Origin: Actinomycetes bacterium
GTDB lineage: Bacteria; Actinomycetota; CADDZG01; JAHWKV01
DNA: 7,615 nucleotides
NCBI GenBank assembly: GCA_029263035.1
Contig: JAJCYF010000209.1
Location: 1-7,615, forward strand
Direction of reading: 5' to 3'
The notes under the pieces are model-generated. The model had not been told where the DNA came from and made no database searches. It was given only the letters and a program-made list of their open reading frames with translations. How positions within the stretch are numbered: the first letter of the stretch is position 1; the number at the start of each line of letters is the position of its first letter. Shown here piece by piece: positions 1-6,444 of the stretch. Position numbers and translations under genes: made by a program.

Positions 1-604
<604 letters not shown>

Positions 605-621
<17 letters not shown>

Positions 622-1393
622 CCTCGACGGCCCCCCTTCCCAGATATGCCTCAATGACCCGGGGATCCTTTTGCAACTGCTCGGGCGGGCCCTCGGCGAT
701 CTTCTCGCCGTGGTCCAGCACCGCCACCCGCTCGCAGACCCCCATGACCACCTTCATGTCGTGCTCGATCAGCAGGATGGTCACCTCCGAGTCCCGGATC
801 TTGCGGATGAGTTCCATCAGGCCTTCCTTCTCTTTGGGGTTCATCCCGGCCGCCGGCTCGTCGAGCAGCAGCAGCTTGGGTTTGGTCCCCAGAGCGCGGG
901 CAATCTCCAGCCGGCGCTGGTCCCCGTAGGACAGGTTGCGAGCCGGTTCATTGGCGTACCTGTCGATTCCGACGAACCGCAGGAGCCGCAATCCCTCCGC
1001 CGACCCCTCCTTGTTGTCCCGGCGGTGCGCCGGGAGGTTGAAGATCGCGCTGATCGCTCCGGCGCGGTGCCGGGCGTCGAGGCCCACCTCCACGTTCTCC
1101 AAGGCGGTCATCTCACCGAACAGCCGGATCTGCTGAAAGGTGCGGGCGATGCCAGCCCTGGTGATCTTGTGGGGCTTCAGCCCGTTGAGGCGCCTCCCCT
1201 CCAGCAGCACCTCACCGCCGTCGGGCTTGTAGACGCCGGTGATGCAGTTGAAGAAGGTCGTCTTCCCCGCGCCGTTGGGGCCGATGAGCCCGCGGATCTC
1301 GCCGGGCGAGATGGTCAGATCCACCTCCCGGACCGCGGTCAGGCCGCCGAAGACCTTGGTCACCTTGCCGGCGGACAGCAGTGCCTCGGCCAT
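605..1393 (-). CDS. livG: Branched-chain amino-acid ABC transporter ATPase LivG
   Basis: A complete 262-residue ATPase, close to the usual length (about 255). It partners LivF at the cytoplasmic face of LivHM and hydrolyses ATP to drive uptake. Motifs in order: Walker A GPNGAGKT (residues 38-45), Q-loop region TFQQIRLF (85-92), LivG-type signature LSYGDQRRLEIARAL (154-168) with the YGDQ variant typical of this family, Walker B LLLLDEP (174-180), AAGMN D-loop (181-185), and switch His211 in LLIEHDM. The C-terminal AEGPPEQLQKDPRVIEAYLG matches the conserved LivG tail. The ATG shares one base with the livM stop (TGATG). No strong ribosome binding site precedes it, so re-initiation after livM is likely. 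The short tail after AYLG (GRGAVEDAAGA) overlaps the livF start region. Confidence 0.96.
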
Positions 1394-2475
1394 CAGGCGG
1401 CCGGCTCCGCCGGGATATCCGGGTCTCCTTCGAGGGCCAGCTCGGCCTCACGCCGCTTCGATGGGATCAGCCCCTGCGGGCGGAAGATCATCATGGCGAC
1501 CAGGATTATCCCGAACGTCCAGTACCGGTACTCGTCCAGCTCGGGGAACCGAAGCTGAAGGAACGACGGCACCCCGACGATTACAAAGGCGCCGGCGAGG
1601 CTGCCCGGGATGCTACCCATGCCTCCCAGTACCACGGCGCACAACACCAGGAAGGAGGCGAACACGTCGAACGAGGCGGGGGAGACGAAGTTGGACTTGG
1701 AGGCAAAAACTACCCCGGCGACCCCGGCGGTGGTGGCTCCGATGGCGAATGCCAGCAGCTTCATCCGAAGCGTCGGCACCCCCATTGCCTCGGCGGCCAC
1801 CTCGTCCTCCCTGATGGCGATCCATGCCCGGCCGATGCGGGAGTGGTCCAGGCGGGTGATGACGATGATGCCCGCCACCAGCAGGAGCAGCAGCAGGTAG
1901 TAGTAGGGAACCGGGTCGAGCCCGAAGTCGTAACCGATGATGGGAATTCGGGGGTGGGGGATACGGCTGATTCCCAGCGCGGCACCGGTCACACCGTCCA
2001 GGTTGTTGGCGACGATCCGGACGATCTCCCCGAAGCCGAGAGTGACGATGGCCAGGTAGTCCCCCCTAAGGCGCAGGGTGGGGGAGCCGAGCATCGTACC
2101 GATACACATGTTGACGGCCAGAACGACCAGCAGGATGATCCAGAACCCCCACTCGGCCCAGAAGTCGGTACCGGCGAAGGGCGGTTTGATGGGCCCTGCA
2201 CCGGAAAGGATGCCCCAGGTGTAGGCGCCGGTGGCGTAGAAGGCGATATATCCCAGGTCCAGCAGGCCGGCGAACCCGACCACGACGTTCAGCCCCAGCG
2301 CCAGCAGCGAAAAGATGGCGATCAGCACCAGGATCTCCTGCGCCGCGAGCGACACGAAGTGGGGGATCACGACGCAGAACAGGGTCAGCAGGACGAGGCC
2401 GGCGTTGACCACCATCCGGCGCTGCCGGGCGTTGCCGTTCCTGGTCCCGCCGTCGGTGGACACTGCGGTATTCAT
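1393..2475 (-). CDS. livM: Branched-chain amino-acid ABC transporter permease LivM
   Basis: A 360-residue inner-membrane permease that pairs with LivH to form the translocation channel. The first 25 or so residues are polar and cytoplasmic. Hydrophobic segments follow from about residue 23 (LVLLTLFCVVIP), then 48-70, 112-130, 191-207, 238-257, 272-302 and 319-331. The LivM hallmark GFAGLLDLGYIAFYATGAY lies at 67-85. The cytoplasmic EAA-type loop that docks on the ATPase is GRAWIAIREDEVAAEAMG (215-232), and the conserved FRPQGLIP is at 331-338. The open frame runs much further upstream (to 3456) through livH, but that part is an out-of-frame shadow. The true start is the ATG at 2475, which overlaps the livH stop as ATGA and has AGGGAAG just upstream. 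The C-terminal tail after residue 340 is charged and probably cytoplasmic. Confidence 0.96.
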   Translation of the reverse strand: MNTAVSTDGGTRNGNARQRRMVVNAGLVLLTLFCVVIPHFVSLAAQEILVLIAIFSLLALGLNVVVGFAGLLDLGYIAFYATGAYTWGILSGAGPIKPPFAGTDFWAEWGFWIILLVVLAVNMCIGTMLGSPTLRLRGDYLAIVTLGFGEIVRIVANNLDGVTGAALGISRIPHPRIPIIGYDFGLDPVPYYYLLLLLLVAGIIVITRLDHSRIGRAWIAIREDEVAAEAMGVPTLRMKLLAFAIGATTAGVAGVVFASKSNFVSPASFDVFASFLVLCAVVLGGMGSIPGSLAGAFVIVGVPSFLQLRFPELDEYRYWTFGIILVAMMIFRPQGLIPSKRREAELALEGDPDIPAEPAA

Positions 2476-3443
2476 GTTGCTTCCCTGTCGCCCATGAGCC
2501 CGGTCGGGCGGAAGAGCAGGACCAGCACCAGGATCAGGAATGCCACCACATCGCGCCACTGGACGCCGAAGCAACCGGCGGCCACGTTTTCGAAGACCCC
2601 GAGCAGAAGACCGCCCAGTAGTGCCCCCCGGATGTTGCCTATCCCGCCCAGGACGGCGGCGGTGAAGGCCTTGACCCCCGGCAGGAAGCCGATCTGGAAC
2701 CGGGTCACCCCGAACGACCAGGCGAACAGCAGCCCGGCGGCGCCGGCCAACAGACCGCCGATGATGAAGGTCACTGTGATGACCTTGTTGATGTTGACGC
2801 CCATCAGGCCGGCGGTCTCGGAGTCCTGTGCCACCGCCCGGATGCCCCTGCCGGTCCGGGACCGGTTGATGAACTGGTCGACGGCAATCATCGCCGCCAT
2901 CGCCACCAAAAAGACGATGATGTCGCGATTTTGGATCCTCACCCGCTGCACCGACTCGGGGAGGATGCCGCTGAAAAAGGTATTGCCCAGATCCAGCACG
3001 ATCCGGGACTGGATCGTGCGGGGCAGGGTCTCGAAGTTGGGGCCCCGCCAGATGCGCACCGAGTTGGACAGGAACAGCGATGCCCCGATGGCGCTGATCA
3101 GATAGGCAAGTCTGGGAGCGTTTCTTCGCCGGAGCGGGCGGTAGGCAACCCGCTCCAGGGCCACCGCGGCCAGGCCTCCAAGCAGCACCGCCGGCACCGC
3201 TGCCGCCAGCAGGATCAGAATCCCCTGGGCCTCGCTGGTGACCCCCCCGTCCGGCACCAGCCGGCTTACGGTTAGGAAGGCTCCCAGGGCACCCAGCATG
3301 AAGACCTCGGAGTGGGCAAAGTTGATCAGCTGCAGGACTCCGTACACCAGCGTGTACCCGAGGGCGATCATGGCGTAGACCGCCCCGGTGGACAGCCCGC
3401 CCGCCAGCCGGAAGGGCAGCTCGGAGGTCAGGCAGTCGGGCAC
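2472..3443 (-). CDS. livH: Branched-chain amino-acid ABC transporter permease LivH
   Basis: A 323-residue inner-membrane permease of the LivH family (usual length about 290-310), partner of LivM. Family hallmarks: GLSTGAVYAMIALGYTLVYG (16-35) and QLINFAHSEVFMLGA (38-52) at the N terminus, the EAA-type ATPase-docking loop RTGRGIRAVAQDSETAGLMG (196-215), the segment PGVKAFTAAVLGGIGNIRGA (255-274), and the terminal FRPTGLMG (311-318). The residue after NFAH is Ser where many relatives have Gly. The start is a GTG at 3443, with GGGGAGG at 3448-3454 four bases upstream. No better start places the conserved N terminus in frame. It lies 93 bp after livK, with a strong hairpin between, and its stop overlaps livM by 4 bp. 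An amide or urea permease is a less likely alternative. Confidence 0.95.
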   Translation of the reverse strand: MPDCLTSELPFRLAGGLSTGAVYAMIALGYTLVYGVLQLINFAHSEVFMLGALGAFLTVSRLVPDGGVTSEAQGILILLAAAVPAVLLGGLAAVALERVAYRPLRRRNAPRLAYLISAIGASLFLSNSVRIWRGPNFETLPRTIQSRIVLDLGNTFFSGILPESVQRVRIQNRDIIVFLVAMAAMIAVDQFINRSRTGRGIRAVAQDSETAGLMGVNINKVITVTFIIGGLLAGAAGLLFAWSFGVTRFQIGFLPGVKAFTAAVLGGIGNIRGALLGGLLLGVFENVAAGCFGVQWRDVVAFLILVLVLLFRPTGLMGDREAT

Positions 3444-3447
3444 GGCG

Positions 3448-3454
3448 CCTCCCC
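3448..3454 (-). promoter_or_regulatory. livH ribosome binding site
   Basis: GGGGAGG on the minus strand, four bases before the GTG at 3443. It decides in favour of the GTG start for livH. The spacing is on the short side. Confidence 0.6.
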
Positions 3455-3469
3455 AATTCCGGCTCGCGA

Positions 3470-3497
3470 CAGAGGAGGGCCCGAAGGCCCTCCTCTG
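3470..3497 (-). terminator. Intercistronic hairpin with UUCG loop between livK and livH
   Basis: Bases 3470-3481 and 3486-3497 are a perfect 12-bp inverted repeat (CAGAGGAGGGCC with GGCCCTCCTCTG), separated by four bases. On the minus strand, which is the transcribed sense here, the loop reads TTCG closed by a C-G pair, the especially stable cUUCGg tetraloop. It starts about 40 bases after the livK stop and ends 26 bases before the livH GTG. No T-run follows, so it does not look like a full intrinsic terminator. By inference it may act as a partial terminator or as a 3' stabiliser of a livK-only message, giving more receptor than permease. The structure is seen directly; its effect is not. 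Confidence 0.8.
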
Positions 3498-3536
3498 CGT
3501 GGGGTGAACACGATCCCCGGAGCCGCTCCCTGCCTT

Positions 3537-4823
3537 CTAGAGGGCGTCTACCGGACCGACCTCACGGACCACCGCGTCCTTGATGATGAACAGCGACACG
3601 GTGCCGGTTTCAACCTGGCCGTTGTCGTCGAAGGACATGGTCTTGGTGATGCCTTCGTACTCGGAGTCCCCGACGTTGTTCACCACGCACTCCCGGGTCA
3701 CCCCAGCCGCACCGTCGGCGCCGCACTCGCGGATGGCTTCGATCGTGGTGTTTGCAACGTCGTAACCCTCGGCGGCGTAGATGCCGGGCCGCTCGTCGAA
3801 CTTCTCCTCGTACGCTTCGACGAATGCCTGGGCGTCCTCATCGTCCGACAGGTTGATGTCGGGGCACGGGCAGGTCAGCAACACGTTCTCCGCCTCCTGC
3901 TCGCCGATCTTCTCGCCGATCGGCTCCTCCTTGGAGCCGTCACCCGAAGCGATGATGCCCTCGTAGCCCTTCTCACGAAGCTGCCGTGCGACGAGCTGGA
4001 ACTGAGCGGCGTAGCCCGAGTAGAACAGCGCCTCGGGGTCGGCTGCAATCACGGAGTCGACCAGAGCGGTGTAGTCGGTGGTGGGCTCGATGCTTTCGTC
4101 CAGGACGACGTCCATGTCCGCATCCTCGGCCGCGGCCGATGCCACGTTGCCCAGACCCGCGCCGTACTGGGTCTTGTCGTCGATGATTGCAATGCGGTCG
4201 CAGTCAAGGTGCTCGAAGACCTCGATGATCGCCGCACCCTGGTCGTTGTCGTTGGCGAGGCCCCGGTAGAAGGTGTCCCAGCCCTGGTCGGTCAGGTCGG
4301 GACGGGTGGCGGAAGCGCTGAAGAACAGCAGGCCCGCCTCGCTGAACAGCTGTCCGGTGGCTCCGGTTTCGCCGGAGAACCCGCCGCCGAGGACCGCCAC
4401 AACCGAGTCGTCGCCGATGAACTGCTGGGCGATTGCCGGAGCCGTGTCTGCGGCGCCGTTGCGGTTGTCCAGCGGCTTGAATACCAGGTTCACGGGCAGG
4501 TCACCCGCCTCGTTGGCCTGCTCGATGGCAAGCTCCATGGCGTTGTGGCTGGGAATGATGATGTTGGAGTTCTCACCGGTGCGGTCACCGAACACGCCGA
4601 TGGTCACGTTGGGCTTGGCCTGGGCGAGCCGGTACCCGTTGCCGGACGCCTCGGCGTCGGCTTCCAGGGCTGCGGGTTCAAGGGTTGAGGGATCGCACCC
4701 CAGAGCCTCGGTGCCTCCGCCGTTGTCTCCGTCTGCGTCCCCGCCTCCGTCGCCGCAAGCGGCCAGCACCAGCATCACCAGTACCAGCAAGGACAACAGA
4801 GTCGTGCCTCGTGCCTTCCTCAT
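3537..4823 (-). CDS. livK: Branched-chain amino-acid ABC transporter substrate-binding lipoprotein (LivK/LivJ type)
   Basis: The extracytoplasmic receptor that binds the substrate and delivers it to LivHM. The 428-residue protein begins with a lipoprotein signal: charged MRKAR, a hydrophobic stretch (8-22), then lipobox LAAC with Cys23 as the lipidated residue. A Gly/Asp-rich linker (24-40) follows. The mature part is a type I periplasmic-binding fold: VTIGVFGDRTGENS (73-86), SASATRPDLT (169-178), DDKTQYGAGL (215-224), FYSGYAAQ (267-274) and IASGDGS (291-297). These match the LivJ ligand-pocket regions in order. Six Cys remain after the lipid Cys (43, 208, 318, 320, 367, 379), more than in E. 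coli LivJ. An in-frame GTG at 4853 would add ten residues but has no ribosome binding site; the ATG at 4823 has AAGGGGG five bases upstream and gives a cleaner signal peptide. The exact ligand cannot be read from sequence; leucine, isoleucine or valine is the family default. Confidence 0.93.
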   Translation of the reverse strand: MRKARGTTLLSLLVLVMLVLAACGDGGGDADGDNGGGTEALGCDPSTLEPAALEADAEASGNGYRLAQAKPNVTIGVFGDRTGENSNIIIPSHNAMELAIEQANEAGDLPVNLVFKPLDNRNGAADTAPAIAQQFIGDDSVVAVLGGGFSGETGATGQLFSEAGLLFFSASATRPDLTDQGWDTFYRGLANDNDQGAAIIEVFEHLDCDRIAIIDDKTQYGAGLGNVASAAAEDADMDVVLDESIEPTTDYTALVDSVIAADPEALFYSGYAAQFQLVARQLREKGYEGIIASGDGSKEEPIGEKIGEQEAENVLLTCPCPDINLSDDEDAQAFVEAYEEKFDERPGIYAAEGYDVANTTIEAIRECGADGAAGVTRECVVNNVGDSEYEGITKTMSFDDNGQVETGTVSLFIIKDAVVREVGPVDAL

Positions 4824-4828
4824 CCGAA

Positions 4829-4835
4829 CCCCCTT
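4829..4835 (-). promoter_or_regulatory. livK ribosome binding site
   Basis: AAGGGGG on the minus strand, five bases before the ATG at 4823. It supports that start over the in-frame GTG at 4853, which lacks such a site. Confidence 0.65.
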
Positions 4836-4857
4836 GTGAAAATCCCGGGCCACTTCA

Positions 4858-4869
4858 GGCCAATTGGCC
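4858..4869. promoter_or_regulatory. 12-bp perfect palindrome over the expected livK transcription start (operator candidate)
   Basis: GGCCAATTGGCC is a perfect 12-bp palindrome two bases downstream of the -10-like box, so it would cover the transcription start. A dimeric repressor bound here would block RNA polymerase. Short GC-flanked palindromes also arise by chance, and no regulator gene is present in the window to link to it. Confidence 0.4.
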
Positions 4870-4871
4870 GG

Positions 4872-4877
4872 ATTCTA
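4872..4877 (-). promoter_or_regulatory. Putative -10 box of the livK promoter
   Basis: TAGAAT on the minus strand matches the TATAAT consensus at five of six bases and is directly preceded by TG. A start of transcription near 4865 would give a leader of about 42 bases before the livK ATG. A -35 box is not convincing: TTCGCC at 4897-4902 would need a 19-bp spacer. The position in the longest intergenic gap of the window makes an independent livK promoter likely, but it is a prediction only. Confidence 0.45.
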
Positions 4878-4888
4878 CAGTTTCGCTG

Positions 4889-4934
4889 CGGGAGGGGGCG
4901 AAATTAATCGCGAGCGCCGGGAGGGGGTCGAAAA
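4889..4934. repeat. Direct repeat CGGGAGGGGG, two copies at 29-bp period, upstream of livK
   Basis: CGGGAGGGGG occurs at 4889-4898 and again at 4918-4927. The match continues after a one-base insertion in the second copy (CGAAA at 4899-4903, TCGAAAA at 4928-4934). The first copy overlaps the region where a -35 element of livK would lie and the second lies further upstream. This arrangement suggests a pair of regulator sites, but G-rich runs are common in such DNA and no binding protein is known from the window. Confidence 0.4.
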
Positions 4935-4951
4935 CCGCGTCCGGGGAGGAT

Positions 4952-5137
4952 CTAAGCCTTGTCGGATTCGGTGGTTTTTGCGGAACCGGGCGCCGGCTCA
5001 TCGTCGTCCAGGCCCTTTTTGAACTCGCCTTTGGCTTTGCCCAGGGAGCGGGCAAACTCGGGAAGCTTTTTGGCGCCGAACAGCAGCATCACCACTGCGG
5101 CGACAATCAACAGCTCTCCGCCTCCGAGGTTCGGCAT
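4952..5137 (-). CDS. tatA: Sec-independent (twin-arginine) translocase subunit TatA
   Basis: A 61-residue membrane protein, a normal length for a short TatA. TatA oligomerises to let folded proteins with twin-arginine signal peptides cross the membrane after TatC recognises them. The short N-terminal membrane helix (about residues 8-20, ELLIVAAVVMLLF) ends in the conserved Phe20-Gly21 hinge. An amphipathic helix (KKLPEFARSLGKAKGEFKKG, 23-42) and an acidic DDDE patch (44-47) follow, then a disordered tail. Glu8 stands at the polar position of the membrane helix (Gln in E. coli TatA, Glu in TatB). The start is firm: AAAGGAG at 5144-5150, six bases before the ATG. The gene lies 64 bp downstream of tatC. 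No separate tatB is seen; TatA alone may serve both roles, or tatB is elsewhere. Confidence 0.95.
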   Translation of the reverse strand: MPNLGGGELLIVAAVVMLLFGAKKLPEFARSLGKAKGEFKKGLDDDEPAPGSAKTTESDKA

Positions 5138-5143
5138 CTTGCG

Positions 5144-5150
5144 CTCCTTT
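5144..5150 (-). promoter_or_regulatory. tatA ribosome binding site
   Basis: AAAGGAG on the minus strand, six bases before the tatA ATG. This is the closest match to the Shine-Dalgarno consensus in the window, consistent with TatA being needed in excess over TatC. Confidence 0.75.
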
Positions 5151-5201
5151 ACGTTTGGTTGGTCAAAGTATCCCGCATCGGCCGGGCCGCGTCTGCATTC
5201 G

Positions 5202-5963
5202 CTACCGTTTCATCAGCCTGGCTGCGAGGATCGTGCCTTCGTACAGGAGGCCCAGCGGGAGGGCCATGATCATCAGCGTGATCGGATCCTGGGTGGGGGT
5301 GATTACCGCGGCGAGGACCAGGATCACCACCCAGGCGATCCGGCGGGCCGAGCGCAGCTTGGCGCTGCTCAGGACCCCGACCAGCGTGAGGCCCAACAGG
5401 ATGATGGGGAACTCGAACGAGAACCCGAAGGCGGCGATCAAAATCAGCACGAAGGAGAGGTAGTCCGCCGCCCGGGGGAGCAGCACCAGCTCGGTTCCGG
5501 CGAAGCCCGCCAGCACCTCCAAAGCCTTGGGGAGCGAGACGAAGGCAACCGTCACCCCCAGTGCGAACAGGATCAGGGAGACGAAGACAAAGGGCAGGGC
5601 GTACTTCTTCTCGTGGGCGTGAAGCCCCGGCGTGACGAAGCGCCACAACTGCCACAGGATCACCGGCAGGGCGAAGACCATGGCGGTGAAAGCAGTGACC
5701 TTCAGCCGGATCAGGAAGGCCTCGGTGGGGGCGGTGTAGATCAGCTGTCCCTCGTCCAGCAGCTGGTCGGCGATGGGGAGCCGGGTCAAAGGCTCGATCA
5801 GCATCGCGAGGATGTGCGAGTACAGGTACCAGGCAGCGACGCAGCACAGGGCGTAAGCGGCGACGATCTTGAACAGCCGGCCCCGCAGCTCTTCGAGATG
5901 CTCCATGAGGCTCATCTCGACCGGCTGGTCCACCGGTTCACCCGGGTGTTCAAAAGTTTTCAT
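5202..5963 (-). CDS. tatC: Sec-independent (twin-arginine) translocase subunit TatC
   Basis: A 253-residue polytopic membrane protein (usual length 240-260) that recognises twin-arginine signal peptides and recruits TatA. Family landmarks: the cytoplasmic N-terminal HLEELRGRL (22-30), FALPVILWQLWRFVTPGLHAHEKK (97-120) with Glu118 at the position of the E. coli signal-peptide-binding Glu103, SFEFPI (182-187) with Glu184, and TPTQDP (222-227) with Asp226. Six hydrophobic segments are visible, at about 31-49, 83-107, 122-145, 167-192, 205-222 and 227-247. The ATG at 5963 has no ribosome binding site; Met17 (5915) and Met20 (5906) are alternatives just before the conserved HLEELR. A -10-like TAATGT lies seven bases before the ATG, so a leaderless message is possible. 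It follows the thioesterase gene by 67 bp. Confidence 0.95.
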   Translation of the reverse strand: MKTFEHPGEPVDQPVEMSLMEHLEELRGRLFKIVAAYALCCVAAWYLYSHILAMLIEPLTRLPIADQLLDEGQLIYTAPTEAFLIRLKVTAFTAMVFALPVILWQLWRFVTPGLHAHEKKYALPFVFVSLILFALGVTVAFVSLPKALEVLAGFAGTELVLLPRAADYLSFVLILIAAFGFSFEFPIILLGLTLVGVLSSAKLRSARRIAWVVILVLAAVITPTQDPITLMIMALPLGLLYEGTILAARLMKR

Positions 5964-5970
5964 CGGTTCA

Positions 5971-5976
5971 ACATTA
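5971..5976 (-). promoter_or_regulatory. Putative -10 box for leaderless tatC transcript
   Basis: TAATGT on the minus strand fits the TANNNT form of an actinobacterial -10 box and ends seven bases before the tatC ATG, so transcription would begin at or next to the start codon. This fits the absence of a ribosome binding site. It is flanked by GGTTC and GAACC, a 5-bp inverted repeat with a 7-bp spacer (5965-5981). No good -35 box is seen. Confidence 0.35.
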
Positions 5977-6030
5977 GAACCTGCGGGGCCGGAGCGCTTA
6001 CCGGAGCGAGCACGTAGCCGGACGAGCCAA

Positions 6031-6444
6031 TTAGTCTCGCCGCTCCCTCAGCGCCACCGTACAGGTGCCGAAGGCCGTCATCCGGCCCTCGTCGTCGGTG
6101 ATCTCCACCGCCCAGACCGCCAGGGTCGACCCCGAGTGCAGGGGCCTGCCGGTGCCGGTAACCCAGCCGTTCGATGCCGGCCGGAGATGGTTGACCTTGA
6201 GCTCCACTCCCAGGGCCAGCTTCTGGGGATCGGCCAGGTAGCCGCCCAGGGAGGCGATGGACTCCACCAGCACCGCAGACGCCCCGCCGTGGAGCATCTC
6301 CCACGGCTGGGAGTTGGGTGCGACCGGCATCCGGGCGACGATCCGGGTGGGGGAGGCCTCCACCCACTCGATGTCCATCTTCTCCAGGAGCGGCCCGCGG
6401 CCTCGCTCGTTCAGCTCCTCGGGAGTCGGCTCCTCATCGCTCAC
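6031..6444 (-). CDS. Hotdog-fold acyl-CoA thioesterase (PaaI / YdiI-EntH type)
   Basis: A 137-residue hotdog-fold enzyme expected to hydrolyse an acyl-CoA or aroyl-CoA thioester in the cytoplasm, working as a tetramer. The core segment QPWEMLHGGASAVLVESIAS (46-65) resembles E. coli YdiI (MenI, 1,4-dihydroxy-2-naphthoyl-CoA thioesterase) and EntH. Gln46, His52 and Glu61 have the same spacing as the YdiI catalytic residues Gln48, His54 and Glu63. VNHLRP (84-89) and PLHSGS (101-106) are also conserved in that group. A role in menaquinone synthesis is therefore possible, but the family is broad and no men gene is nearby, so I give no symbol. The GTG start overlaps the gltB stop as GTGA, implying translation coupled to gltB; only GAGGG well upstream could serve as a ribosome site. 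The gene ends 67 bp before tatC. Confidence 0.88.
   Translation of the reverse strand: MSDEEPTPEELNERGRGPLLEKMDIEWVEASPTRIVARMPVAPNSQPWEMLHGGASAVLVESIASLGGYLADPQKLALGVELKVNHLRPASNGWVTGTGRPLHSGSTLAVWAVEITDDEGRMTAFGTCTVALRERRD

Noticed and set aside
1381..3105. 574-codon open frame on the plus strand across livM and livH
   Set aside because: It is antisense to two clearly conserved permease genes and its translation is rich in Gly, Asp, Gln and His with no recognisable domain. Long antisense frames are expected in GC-rich coding DNA.
2476..3456. In-frame upstream extension of livM (open back to 3456)
   Set aside because: The extension overlaps all of livH in another frame and reads as Arg/Pro/Gly-rich sequence without membrane segments. 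The ATG at 2475 with ATGA overlap and a ribosome site is the real start.
3312..4688. 458-codon open frame on the plus strand across livK
   Set aside because: It is the complement of a strongly conserved receptor gene, begins inside livH, and shows no family features of its own.
4824..4853. GTG at 4853 as the livK start
   Set aside because: It has no ribosome binding site, would begin only about a dozen bases after the predicted transcription start, and adds polar residues before an already complete lipoprotein signal.
4920..4951. Possible terminator after tatA
   Set aside because: Only a 3-bp stem (CCG/CGG) before a short TTTT run could be drawn, too weak to call.
5138..5201. Promoter in the tatC-tatA gap (GATACT or TTGACC-like strings)
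   Set aside because: The two elements are in the wrong order and spacing for a promoter, and co-transcription with tatC is the simpler reading.
5989..6008. 8-bp direct repeat CCGGAGCG at 12-bp period in the gap before tatC
   Set aside because: It is short and built from bases very common in this DNA, with no clear position relative to a promoter, so I treat it as chance.
4959..6017. 352-codon plus-strand open frame across tatA and tatC
   Set aside because: It is antisense to two well-supported tat genes and its translation is low-complexity Gln/Asp/Gly-rich.
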